Shown one piece after another: positions 31,008-39,447 of a stretch of 64,000 nucleotides of DNA. The notes under the pieces were generated by a model, which did not search any database, had not been told where the DNA came from, and saw only the letters and a program-made list of their open reading frames with translations. Numbering within the stretch: position 1 is the first letter of the stretch; the number at the start of each line of letters is the position of its first letter. The position numbers were made by a program, and so were the translations under genes. This stretch comes from DATGMP01 sp035293565 (GTDB taxonomy: Bacteria > Pseudomonadota > Alphaproteobacteria > BOG-932 > Roseiterribacteraceae): contig DATGMP010000042.1 of the NCBI GenBank assembly GCA_035293565.1, positions 7,351 to 71,350 on the forward strand, read 5' to 3'.

Positions 31008-32528
31008 ATGGCATCCGATCTCGGCCGCTGGGAGCGGATCCTGGGCGAGCTCGCGCGCCGGCGTGCCTTCAGCGAGCAGATGGGCGGAGCCGAACGGGTG
31101 GAGCGCCACCGCGCCGCCGGCAAGCTCGATGCGCGGCAGCGGATCGCGGCTTTGTTCGACGACGGAAGCTTTGTCGAGCTCGGCGCCTTCGTTGGCGGTC
31201 TCAGCGACATGAGCGACACACCCGCGCCGGCCGACGGACTCATCGCCGGCTTCGGGCGTATCGACGGACGCCCGGCTCTCGCCGGCGCAGAGGATTTCAC
31301 CGTGCTCGGCGGCTCGATCGGCGAAGGTGGCGCGGACAAGCGCTACCGGCTCGCGCAGCTCGCGGCCCAGGAGCGGTTGCCGCTGATCTTCATGCTTGAG
31401 GGTGCGGGCCACAGGCTCACCAACAACCATCAAGGACGCAGGCCCAACGATCTGCAGGCTCTTGCCGAACTGTCGGGACTGGTGCCGATGGTATCGCTCG
31501 TCATGGGCGCCTCGGCAGGTCACGGTGCGCTGACCGCGCCCCTTTCGGACTTCGTCGTCATGACGGAGGCGGCTTCGCTCTTCAGCGCGGGGCCGCCGCT
31601 GGTCAAAGGCGCGATCGGCGAGACCGTCACCAAAGAGCAGCTTGGCGGCCCGCAAATCCATGTCGCGCTCTCGGGAGTCGCGCACAATCTCGCCGCCGAT
31701 GACGTGAACGCCATCGCGATGGCGCGGCGCTACCTTTCGTACTTCCCGTCGAATGCCTGGGCGCACACGCCGAAGCTGGAAGGGCCGGATACGGGCCCGC
31801 GCCGGCTGGACGGAATCTTGGAGCTGATCGATCCGGATCCGCGAATTCCGTTCGATGCGCGGCTGCTCGTCGAGATGCTTGTCGATGGGGGCACGCTGTT
31901 CGAGGTTCAGCCGCAATTCGGCGCTCCGATCATCACCGCGCTCGCGCGCCTCGGCGGCCATGCCGTCGCGATCCTGGCCAATAATCCCTCGGTCGGAGCC
32001 GGAGCCATCGATTCCAATGCGGCCGACAAAGCAGCGCACTTCATGGATGTCGCGGGCGCTTTTCACCTGCCGGTCGTGTTCCTCACCGATAATCCCGGCG
32101 TGATGGCAGGCTCGGCTGCGGAGAAGACGGGCATCCTGCGTCATGCCGCCCGCATGTTCGTCGCCCAGCACAGGCTCAAGGTGCCGAAGCTGCACGTGAC
32201 CTTGCGCAAGGCCTTCGGCTTCGGCTCGTCGGTGATGGCGATGAATCCGTTCGATCGCCAGACGATCTCGCTTGCCTTCCCGGCTGTCACGATGGGCGCG
32301 ATGCCCGCGGCGAGCGGCGCGCAATCCGCCAAGCTCGACGACGCGACCCGCGCCCGGATCGAGGCCGAACAGGCGGGCGGCTCCTTCCGAATCGCCGACC
32401 GGATGGGCTTCGATGACGTGATCGACCCGCGCGACCTCCGCGACGCGCTGCTCAAGGGGCTGGCGCTGGCCGAAGCCCGCCGCGCGGTCGCGCCCGAGCC
32501 GACCTTGACGCGCGGGGTGACGCCCTAA
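31008..32528 (+). CDS. acyl-CoA carboxylase carboxyltransferase (beta) subunit
   Basis: A 506-residue carboxyltransferase with the two crotonase-like halves: an N-terminal half with GGSIGEGGADKRYRLAQLA and SGPP/KGAIGE region, and a C-terminal half with GFGSSVMAMNPFD. It moves CO2 from carboxybiotin to an acyl-CoA (propionyl-, methylcrotonyl- or longer branched acyl-CoA). The partner biotin carboxylase/biotin carrier subunit is absent from the window. The LLM gene ends one base upstream. ATG at 31008 is the family N-terminus; the frame opens earlier but overlaps the LLM gene. Confidence 0.9.
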   Translation: MASDLGRWERILGELARRRAFSEQMGGAERVERHRAAGKLDARQRIAALFDDGSFVELGAFVGGLSDMSDTPAPADGLIAGFGRIDGRPALAGAEDFTVLGGSIGEGGADKRYRLAQLAAQERLPLIFMLEGAGHRLTNNHQGRRPNDLQALAELSGLVPMVSLVMGASAGHGALTAPLSDFVVMTEAASLFSAGPPLVKGAIGETVTKEQLGGPQIHVALSGVAHNLAADDVNAIAMARRYLSYFPSNAWAHTPKLEGPDTGPRRLDGILELIDPDPRIPFDARLLVEMLVDGGTLFEVQPQFGAPIITALARLGGHAVAILANNPSVGAGAIDSNAADKAAHFMDVAGAFHLPVVFLTDNPGVMAGSAAEKTGILRHAARMFVAQHRLKVPKLHVTLRKAFGFGSSVMAMNPFDRQTISLAFPAVTMGAMPAASGAQSAKLDDATRARIEAEQAGGSFRIADRMGFDDVIDPRDLRDALLKGLALAEARRAVAPEPTLTRGVTP

Positions 32529-32581
32529 GTCATTTGGGAGTAGCGTATGGCCGTTTCCGGCTAGGGGCAGGAGGAATGAGC

Positions 32582-33097
32582 ATGGCTTCGACCGAACGTG
32601 CGGTTCTCGCGGGCGGCTGCTTCTGGGGCATGCAGGATCTCATCCGCCGGTTTCCGGGCGTCATCTCGACCCGGGTCGGCTATACGGGCGGTGACGTGCC
32701 CAACGCCACCTATCGCAATCACGGAACGCATGCCGAGGGCATCGAGATCATCTTCGATCCCGAAAAGCTCAGCTACCGCAAGCTGCTGGAATTCTTTTTC
32801 CAGATCCACGACCCGACGACGCCCAATCGCCAGGGCAATGACCGCGGCACCTCCTACCGCTCAGGCATCTATTATACGACAGCGGCGCAGAAGCAGACCG
32901 CGCTCGACACGATCGCGGACGTCAATGCTTCGGGGCTATGGCCAGGCAAGGTCGTGACCGAAGTCGCCGAAGCCGGCCCCTTCTGGGAAGCCGAGCCTGA
33001 GCACCAGGATTACCTGGAGCGCTACCCGAACGGCTACACCTGCCATTGGATCCGGCCCGATTGGGTATTGCCGAAGCGCGAGGGGCGGGCCGCGTAA
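32582..33097 (+). CDS. msrA: peptide-methionine (S)-S-oxide reductase
   Basis: A 171-residue MsrA. The catalytic Cys13 lies in AGGCFWG, followed by YTGG, and EGIEIIFDPEKLSY; a possible recycling Cys is in GYTCHW near the C-terminus. It repairs oxidised methionine using thioredoxin. AGGAGG lies 7 bases before the ATG at 32582 but only 1 base before the ATG at 32576, which decides the start. It follows the acyl-CoA carboxylase by 53 bases. Confidence 0.95.
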   Translation: MASTERAVLAGGCFWGMQDLIRRFPGVISTRVGYTGGDVPNATYRNHGTHAEGIEIIFDPEKLSYRKLLEFFFQIHDPTTPNRQGNDRGTSYRSGIYYTTAAQKQTALDTIADVNASGLWPGKVVTEVAEAGPFWEAEPEHQDYLERYPNGYTCHWIRPDWVLPKREGRAA

Positions 33098-33108
33098 GGC
33101 CTCGCCGC

Positions 33109-33128
33109 TACATCAGCGACGTGATGTA
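33109..33128. repeat. short inverted repeat after msrA
   Basis: TACATCA (33109-33115) and TGATGTA (33122-33128) are perfect 7-base arms around GCGACG, 12 bases after the msrA stop. It lacks a following T-run on the plus strand, so it is a weak terminator candidate or a simple dyad. Confidence 0.45.
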
Positions 33129-33130
33129 AC

Positions 33131-33160
33131 AAGAAAAGCTTCGGACCGTCAGTCGTCCGA
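33131..33160 (-). terminator. probable terminator of the minus-strand amidohydrolase
   Basis: Read on the minus strand, TCGGAC and GTCCGA (33141-33160) form a 6-base stem with an 8-base loop, followed by AGCTTTTCTT. It lies 9 bases after the amidohydrolase stop at 33170. The stem is short, so confidence is moderate. Confidence 0.5.
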
Positions 33161-33169
33161 CAGTCGCTC

Positions 33170-34303
33170 TTACGCAGCCTTCTGATCGAACTTGAACAGC
33201 CGCAGCGAATTGCCGGCAAGGATCGCGTGGCGCTCGTCGGCCGGCACTTCGCTGAATTGCGAGTTGATGGTCTTCCAAGAGAACGGCCAGTCGCTGGTGA
33301 TGTGCGGATAGTCGCTGGACCACAGCATCCGCTCCACGCCAATTCGGTGGCGATTGGCGATCGCGAACGGATCGCTGATGAAGGCCGCGGGGAAGAATTC
33401 GTGCATATACTCGCTGGGCCGGCGCGCGAGCTTCTTGTTCCGGAGGGACGCCTTGGAGTGGCGCATGTAATTGTCGTCCGCCTGATCTTCGAAATACGGA
33501 ATCCAGCCGCAATCCACTTCGATCAGCGGAATGCGGATCTTGGGAAAACGGTCGAGCACGCCGCCGAAGATGAATTGCAGCATCCTGAGCGGCGCGTCGT
33601 GGAAATGCCCTGTGCCCGGCAGGGATTCGGCGCGCTGGACACCCAGCATCTGGGTGGTGAGGCCGACATGGATGGTGAGCGGCTTGCCGGAGGCCTCGAT
33701 CGCCTCCCATACCGCGTCGTCCTCGGGCAGGATCGAAGTTCCCCCATTGGGATAGCGCTTCATCAGGAAGGCGACGAAGCCCGGCATCTTCGAGACGCGC
33801 TCAATCTCCCGCAAGCATCCGTCGACTCCTCGGTTCGGCAAAAGCGCGGTGCCGCCGAGCCGCGTGGGGTCTGTACCGCAGAATTCGGACATGAAATCAT
33901 TGTAGGCTCGAATCATGTCGTGATGCAGATCGGCATCCTCGCACTGCGCCACGAAGGCCGACGGATAGTTCGAGCCGAAGATCAGCTCGGCATCGACCCC
34001 ATCCTCCTCGATCTCCTCGATGCGCGCTTTGGGGTCATAGCTGCCGGGATTGATATCCTCGAAGCGGCACCAGGCTTCCATTTTCTTGGGATCGCGGCCG
34101 GCGCAGGCGCCCCAGCTAAACGGGATCTGGATATCGTAACCCGGGAACACCCAGGCATCGCCCTTCTCCAGCCGCTCGACGCGCGGCACCTGATCGCGAT
34201 ATTTCGAGGCCACCCGCGAGGTCCACACATCCGCTGGCTCGTTCAGATGTCCGTCGGCCGAAATCAGCTTGTAGACCCGCTTCCCGTCCTTCCCCATCGG
34301 CAT
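33170..34303 (-). CDS. amidohydrolase family 2 protein
   Basis: A 377-residue member of the same class as 3762. The first metal motif reads ISADGHLNEPADVW; later ligands are His in LTIHVGLTTQ and Asp in WSSDYPHITSDWP. GGGAGG lies 7 bases before the ATG at 34303; the longer frame (to 34357) adds a non-homologous leader. Members cleave or decarboxylate cyclic and aromatic substrates with a metal. It is downstream of the DegT-fold enzyme on the same strand (102-base gap) and may share its transcript. The reaction is not deducible. Confidence 0.9.
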   Translation of the reverse strand: MPMGKDGKRVYKLISADGHLNEPADVWTSRVASKYRDQVPRVERLEKGDAWVFPGYDIQIPFSWGACAGRDPKKMEAWCRFEDINPGSYDPKARIEEIEEDGVDAELIFGSNYPSAFVAQCEDADLHHDMIRAYNDFMSEFCGTDPTRLGGTALLPNRGVDGCLREIERVSKMPGFVAFLMKRYPNGGTSILPEDDAVWEAIEASGKPLTIHVGLTTQMLGVQRAESLPGTGHFHDAPLRMLQFIFGGVLDRFPKIRIPLIEVDCGWIPYFEDQADDNYMRHSKASLRNKKLARRPSEYMHEFFPAAFISDPFAIANRHRIGVERMLWSSDYPHITSDWPFSWKTINSQFSEVPADERHAILAGNSLRLFKFDQKAA

Positions 34304-34405
34304 GCCATGCCCTCCCGCTGCCCGAAGGCAATTTGGCATAAATCTATATCTTTGCAAAGAAAGAGGCCTGGCCGTCCCGTGCCTTGGGGGACAGCCTTAA
34401 GGAGC

Positions 34406-35635
34406 TCAGTTCCGCGCGCGCTGCCTGGCAATGAATTCATCCAGGACCTGGTAGAGATATTGGCAGTCCTCTTCGGTCATGGTCGGGTGGCAGGGCAGCA
34501 TCAGCCCGTGCTCCATGACCTGATCGGCGCCCGGATAGCCGTCGGGGTCGGCGCGATATTCGACGCCTTTCATCATCGGATGGCGCGTGATGTTGCCGGA
34601 GAAGATGACCCGGGTGAACACGCCGGCATCCTCGAGGAATACCTGCAGGTCGCGGCGGCTCCAGCCAAGATCGGGGCGTAGCTGCACCGGATAGCAGATC
34701 CAGCTCGTCTTCACGTCCGGCAGCAGCCGCGCCTTGATGAAGATATCCGAGCGGCTTTCGAGATAGCGCGCGTGGCTCTGGAAATTCTTGTCGCGCAGCC
34801 GCCAGAATTCGTCGAGCTTGTCGAGCTGCACGTGGCCGAAAGCGGCACCGGCCTCGTTCGGAATGAAACCGTAGGCGACGTCCTCGAAGATGAACATACC
34901 GTCGTAGGCGATACCGTCGACATCCTCGAGGAAGCGCCCGTCGCTGTCCTTCTGCCGCGTGCCGTGCAGGAATTTCTCCGACGAACGGCCCCAGCAGCGG
35001 GCCATGAGACCCCAGTCCCAAAGCTTCTCGTCGTCGACCGCGACCATGCCGCCGTTCCCGAGACAGGTGATGATGTGGAAAATCGAGAAGCTGGTGACCG
35101 AGATGTCCGCACGCTTGCCGGTCGGGGTGCCGCGAAGCTCGGCTCCCAGCGTGTCGCAGCTATCCTCGACCAGCGTAAGCTTGCGCTTGTCGGCTATCTG
35201 GCGAAGCCTGTCCCAGTCCGGCACGCCGCCCACCAAGTTGGGCACGAGGATCGCCTTGGTCTTCGGACCGATCATCCGTTCGAGCTTGTCGAGATCGATC
35301 TGATAGGTGTCGGGGACCACGTCCACCAGCGCCGGCACATAGCCCGCATGGACGATCGAGGCCACGTCGGTGGAGAAGGTGAGCACCGGCGTGATGACCT
35401 CCGAGCCTTTCGGCGCGTTCAGCATCCGCATGGCGAGCATCAAGGCCGAGCTGCCGGAATTCACCATGACGCCGTATTTATGGCCCATGAGCGCCGCGAC
35501 GCGCTTCTCGAAACTCTGCACCTGAGAGCCCACGACCATGCCGTAGGGCGCCTCCATCACCTTGACGACGGCATCGATCTCCCTGCGATCGAGCATCGCG
35601 CCGCCATACCGAATCTCGCGTTTGGGAAGCGCCAT
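34406..35635 (-). CDS. DegT/DnrJ/EryC1-fold PLP enzyme of the ColD/RfbH 3-dehydratase type (His replaces Lys)
   Basis: A 409-residue fold-type I PLP protein: VNSGSSALMLAM (phosphate site), Asp158 in TLVEDSC (PLP ring N), then SFSIFHIITCLGNGG. In aminotransferases this last block reads SFxxxK; here His187 stands at the Lys position. The same swap is known in ColD (His188) and in the hexulose 3-dehydrase E1/RfbH (His220), which remove a C3 hydroxyl instead of transaminating. The segment RVIFSGNITRHPMMKGVEYR also looks RfbH-like, but the E1 cysteine cluster is absent (one Cys in MARCWGR). No sugar-nucleotide genes are nearby, so the substrate may differ. GGAGGAGG precedes ATG 35635. Confidence 0.85.
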   Translation of the reverse strand: MALPKREIRYGGAMLDRREIDAVVKVMEAPYGMVVGSQVQSFEKRVAALMGHKYGVMVNSGSSALMLAMRMLNAPKGSEVITPVLTFSTDVASIVHAGYVPALVDVVPDTYQIDLDKLERMIGPKTKAILVPNLVGGVPDWDRLRQIADKRKLTLVEDSCDTLGAELRGTPTGKRADISVTSFSIFHIITCLGNGGMVAVDDEKLWDWGLMARCWGRSSEKFLHGTRQKDSDGRFLEDVDGIAYDGMFIFEDVAYGFIPNEAGAAFGHVQLDKLDEFWRLRDKNFQSHARYLESRSDIFIKARLLPDVKTSWICYPVQLRPDLGWSRRDLQVFLEDAGVFTRVIFSGNITRHPMMKGVEYRADPDGYPGADQVMEHGLMLPCHPTMTEEDCQYLYQVLDEFIARQRARN

Positions 35636-35727
35636 GACCCGTCTCCTCCTCCATTCCGCTTTTCGCCCCGCGACCATGAAAGGCGGGGTGCCGCGCGTCA
35701 ACTGTCGTCACGGAGGACGATCCGGCG

Positions 35728-35925
35728 CTACTCGGCGGCCGCGCGCGCGGCACGTCGGGCAGCCGCTGCGCTCGCCGCGTAACGGCGCGCCAGGACCGCG
35801 CAGATCATGAGCTGGATTTGGTGGAAGATCATGAGCGGCACGATCATCGGACCGGCCACCGCCGAGGGAAAGAGAAGCCCCGCGATCGGCACGCCCGAGG
35901 CCAAGCTCTTCTTCGACCCGGAAAA
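35728..35925 (-). pseudogene. C-terminal remnant of a bile acid:sodium symporter family gene
   Basis: The minus-strand translation contains FSGSKKSLASGVPIAGLLF and PLMIFHQIQLMICAVLARRY, which match the conserved last two helices of BASS/YfeH-type symporters (usual length about 300-340 residues). Only about 66 residues remain. Upstream (35926-36005) related residues such as IAAM appear only in another frame, indicating frameshifts, and the N-terminal 80% is gone because a GST gene starts at 36066. Together with its flanks this decayed gene occupies the 430-base gap between 35636 and 36065; nothing else is seen there. Confidence 0.75.
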
Positions 35926-36065
35926 AGCTCGGCATCGCCGCGATATGGCAGCTTCCCGACGCCGAGCCAAGCGGTTGGCCCTCACAGGCCCTGGATCGGG
36001 ACATAAGTTTGCGTTTAATGTCCCCCGCGTTCGCGCGACCGCTTTTCCACGATGAGTCTGCTGAA

Positions 36066-36734
36066 ATGGTGACGCTGTATCATTGCCCCGAGACGCGCTC
36101 GATGCGCTCGCTCTGGCTGCTGAACGAGCTCGGGATTCCGTTTGAGATCAAGGAAATGCCTTTCGATCTCAAGGTGTTGCGCTCGCCCGAATATCTGGCG
36201 ATCCATCCGCTCGGGCGCATTCCGGCCCTGCGGGACGGCGACGTCACGCTGTTCGAGTCCGGCGCCATCGCCCAGTATCTCTGCGAGAAATACGACACGA
36301 AGGGACTCGACCGGCCGATCGGCCACCCCGAGCGCCCGCTTTGGCTGCAATGGATCCATTTCGCAGAGACCATGATCGTCCACGCCGCGAGCCTGGTTCA
36401 GCAATGGGTATTCATTTCCGAGGCGGAGCGTTCTCAGGCTGTGATCACATTGGAAAGCCGGCGCATCGGCAAATGCCTCGATCTGTTGGAACGCGAGCTG
36501 CAGACAAAGGACACGCTGCTGCCGTCGGGCTTCTCCGCGGCGGACACCAACGTCGGATTCAGCGTCTATTTCGTGACGGCTTTCGTCTCGCTCGGCGCTC
36601 ACCCGAAGGTCGAGGCCTACCGCAAGCGCAACATGGCGCGTCCGGCCTTCCAAAAATCCATACCGGAGGGCCAGAAGGAGCCTTTGGAATGGCTGACTCC
36701 GCGATTGGGTCCGGTTTTCAAATTCGCCGGCTGA
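36066..36734 (+). CDS. glutathione S-transferase family protein
   Basis: A 222-residue GST. The thioredoxin-like N-terminal domain begins VTLYHCPETRSMRSLWLL, with the glutathione-binding ALRDGDVTLFESGAIAQYL; the helical C-terminal domain has SGFSAADTNVGFSVYF (N-capping box region). The Ser/Cys around residues 6-11 may activate glutathione. The frame opens at 36009, but the family N-terminus fixes ATG 36066; no clear ribosome site. It is 4 bases before kup. Role probably detoxification or glutathione-dependent catabolism. Confidence 0.9.
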   Translation: MVTLYHCPETRSMRSLWLLNELGIPFEIKEMPFDLKVLRSPEYLAIHPLGRIPALRDGDVTLFESGAIAQYLCEKYDTKGLDRPIGHPERPLWLQWIHFAETMIVHAASLVQQWVFISEAERSQAVITLESRRIGKCLDLLERELQTKDTLLPSGFSAADTNVGFSVYFVTAFVSLGAHPKVEAYRKRNMARPAFQKSIPEGQKEPLEWLTPRLGPVFKFAG

Positions 36735-36738
36735 TCCC

Positions 36739-38631
36739 GTGACTTCCGAGGCCCTCGGCGCGCGCGAGTCCCGGGAAGCGCGTTCGGGCCTCAGGACGGC
36801 GAGTCTTGCGGCGCTCGGGATCGTATTTGGCGATATCGGCACCAGCCCGCTCTACACGCTGAAGACGGTTCTCGGCGTCACCGGCGAAAAGGCGGCCGCG
36901 GGCGCAGCGCTCGGGTCGCTGTCGTTGATCGTGTGGACCCTGATCATCGTGGCGTCGATCAAATATGTCACGCTGGCCATGCGGGTCGACAATGACGGCG
37001 AGGGCGGGATCCTCGCCCTGATGTCGCTCCTCGGCGTCAAGCGCCAGAGCCGGCCGGCGATCGTTGCGGTCGGGCTGTTCGGCGCGGCGCTCATCTATGG
37101 CGATGGCGCCATCACGCCGGCCATTTCGGTTCTCTCGGCGCTCGAAGGGCTGAGCATCGCGACGCCGGCCTTCGAGCGGTTCGTTCTGCCATTGTCGGTT
37201 CTCGTGCTGGTCGGTCTTTTCACGTTTCAGAAGCAAGGCACCGCGCGCATCGGCGGCGCCTTCGGACCGATCATGATTCTCTGGTTCGTTGTCATCGGCA
37301 TCCTTGGAATTTCCGGGATCATCCGCCATCCCGGCGTTTTGGCGGCGATCGATCCTCGGTATGGCCTCGCCTATCTGTCCTCATCCGGAACGACGGGTTT
37401 CCTTGTGCTCGGAAGCGTCTTTCTCTGCGTAACGGGCGCAGAGGCGCTGTACGCGGATATGGGCCATTTCGGCAGGAAGCCGATCCGCATCGCGTGGTAC
37501 GGGATCGTGTTCCCGAGCTTGGTCCTCAACTATGCGGGCCAGGCGGCGCTGGTGCTCCACGGCGCGCCGATCTCCGATAATACCTTCTATCGCCTGTGCC
37601 CGAGCGCGATGCTGCTGCCGCTCGTTGTGCTGGCGACGCTGGCGACGATCATCGCCAGTCAGGCCGTCGTGACCGGCGCCTTCTCAATGACGCGGCAGGC
37701 GATCCAGCTCGGCTGGCTGCCCCGTCTCAGAATCCTACAAACCTCGGCAGCCGGCTACGGCCAAATCTATGTCGGAACCGTCAACTGGCTGCTGATGATC
37801 GTGACCATCGGCCTGATCGTCGGCTTCCGTAAGTCCGACAATTTGGCTTCGGCCTACGGCATTGCGGTGTCGGCCACGATGCTCATGACCTCGCTTCTGC
37901 TGTTCATTGCGATGCGCGACATCTGGAAGTGGAGCTTGTTCGCAGCCGCCGCGGTCGCCGGAAGCCTGGCATTGGTGGACCTGGCCTTCCTATCGTCCAA
38001 CATGCTCAAGATCGCGAGCGGCGGCTACGTCCCGATTCTTTTGGCTGCCGCAGTCTACTTGATCATGTTCATTTGGCACACGGGGACAAAAACCGTCGCG
38101 ATCCGCCTTCGCGAGACCGTGGTGCCGATTGCGGAGTTCATGGGGTGGGTCGCGTCGGAGGGCCTATGCCGCCGCGTGCAGGGAACGGCCGTGTTCCTCA
38201 CGCGGACGCAAAACGGAACGCCCCCCGTGATGCTGTGGTACGTAAAGCACAGCCGAGCACTGCATCAGTACGTGATCGCGCTGTCCGTCGTAACTGAAGC
38301 GGTGCCGTGGATCCTCCCCGAGCATCGTATCGAGATGCGGCTGGAGTCCGACAATTTCTGGCGGGTGACCGCCCATTACGGTTTCATGGAGCGCCCGAAC
38401 ATTCCCGCCCTTCTGGCGCGAGCGAAGGAGATGGACGAGCGCATGGATCTCTCCGATCTCACTTTCATCGTCGGGCATGAGACGATCATCGCCCGTACCG
38501 ACGGCCGCGGCCTCCCCAAATGGATGGAGGCGATCTACGCATTCATGCGCCGGAACTCGGCCGACTTGACCGATTTCTTCCGGCTGCCGCCCGACCGTGT
38601 GATCGAGATCGGGCGAGAAGTCGCAATCTAG
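36739..38631 (+). CDS. kup: Kup (TrkD/HAK) family potassium uptake protein
   Basis: A 630-residue protein with about 12 membrane helices. The family signature GIVFGDIGTSPLYTLKTV is near residues 27-45, followed by DNDGEGGILALMSLL and VYGDGAITPAISVLSA-like GDGAITPAIS; the cytoplasmic C-terminal domain holds GTAVFLTRTQNGTPP. It is a low-affinity K+/H+ symporter in the inner membrane. The start is GTG at 36739, 4 bases after the GST stop, so both are likely in one transcript. Convergent with bdhA. Confidence 0.95.
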   Translation: MTSEALGARESREARSGLRTASLAALGIVFGDIGTSPLYTLKTVLGVTGEKAAAGAALGSLSLIVWTLIIVASIKYVTLAMRVDNDGEGGILALMSLLGVKRQSRPAIVAVGLFGAALIYGDGAITPAISVLSALEGLSIATPAFERFVLPLSVLVLVGLFTFQKQGTARIGGAFGPIMILWFVVIGILGISGIIRHPGVLAAIDPRYGLAYLSSSGTTGFLVLGSVFLCVTGAEALYADMGHFGRKPIRIAWYGIVFPSLVLNYAGQAALVLHGAPISDNTFYRLCPSAMLLPLVVLATLATIIASQAVVTGAFSMTRQAIQLGWLPRLRILQTSAAGYGQIYVGTVNWLLMIVTIGLIVGFRKSDNLASAYGIAVSATMLMTSLLLFIAMRDIWKWSLFAAAAVAGSLALVDLAFLSSNMLKIASGGYVPILLAAAVYLIMFIWHTGTKTVAIRLRETVVPIAEFMGWVASEGLCRRVQGTAVFLTRTQNGTPPVMLWYVKHSRALHQYVIALSVVTEAVPWILPEHRIEMRLESDNFWRVTAHYGFMERPNIPALLARAKEMDERMDLSDLTFIVGHETIIARTDGRGLPKWMEAIYAFMRRNSADLTDFFRLPPDRVIEIGREVAI

Positions 38632-38637
38632 TTCGCG

Positions 38638-39420
38638 CTACTGCATGAACCAGCCGTGGCTGACGACGATCGACTGGCCGGTCAGCGCATTCGTCGGAAA
38701 AGCTGCGAGGAAGAGCGCGGTCTGAGCGACGTCGTCAACGGTCGTGAACTCGCCGTCGACCGTCTCCTTCAGCATGACGTTCTTGATCACCTGCTCTTCG
38801 GTGATGCCCAGCTCCTTGGCCTGTTCGGGGATCTGCTTGTCGACCAACGGTGTGCGCACGAAGCCCGGGCAGATCACGTTTGCCCGCACGCCATGTTTGG
38901 CTCCTTCCTTGGCGACGACCTTGGCGAGCCCGATCAGCCCGTGCTTGGCCGTGACATAGGGCGCCTTCAAGAGCGACGCCTCCTTGGAATGGACCGAACC
39001 CATATAGATGACGCTGCCGCCGCGGCCCTGCCTGTACATAATGCGCAGCGCCGCGCGGGTGGTGAGGAACGCGCCGTCCAGATGGATGGCGAGCAGCTTC
39101 TTCCATTGCGCGAACGGAAACTCCTCGATCGGCGCAACAATCTGGATGCCCGCATTGCTGACCAGAATGTCGAGACCGCCCAGCGCTTCCGCCGCCCTGG
39201 TGACGCCGGCATCGACCTGTGCTTCGTCGCTCACATCCATGGCGACCGCCATCGCATTCTTGCCGGAAGGATCGAGCTCCTTCGCCGCGGCGGATGCGGC
39301 GTCGAAATTGAGATCGGCGATCGCGACCTTGGCGCCATTGGCGGCATAGACCTTCGCGATCTCCTTGCCGATTCCGCTTGCCGCACCGGTGATCAGCGCG
39401 ACCTTGCCTTGAATGCTCAT
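38638..39420 (-). CDS. bdhA: 3-hydroxybutyrate dehydrogenase
   Basis: A 260-residue SDR with TGAASGIG, SNAG, Ser in YMGSVHSKEA and YVTAK. The block GSVHSKEASLLKAPYVTAKHG and the C-terminal VSHGWFMQ are characteristic of D-3-hydroxybutyrate dehydrogenases, which interconvert 3-hydroxybutyrate and acetoacetate with NAD. It follows acetoacetate decarboxylase and a patatin-like gene on the same strand (27 and 32 base gaps), which supports a ketone-body or polyhydroxybutyrate turnover role. Confidence 0.93.
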   Translation of the reverse strand: MSIQGKVALITGAASGIGKEIAKVYAANGAKVAIADLNFDAASAAAKELDPSGKNAMAVAMDVSDEAQVDAGVTRAAEALGGLDILVSNAGIQIVAPIEEFPFAQWKKLLAIHLDGAFLTTRAALRIMYRQGRGGSVIYMGSVHSKEASLLKAPYVTAKHGLIGLAKVVAKEGAKHGVRANVICPGFVRTPLVDKQIPEQAKELGITEEQVIKNVMLKETVDGEFTTVDDVAQTALFLAAFPTNALTGQSIVVSHGWFMQ

Positions 39421-39447
39421 GATGCAGCTCCTCGAAGCTTCGGGATA

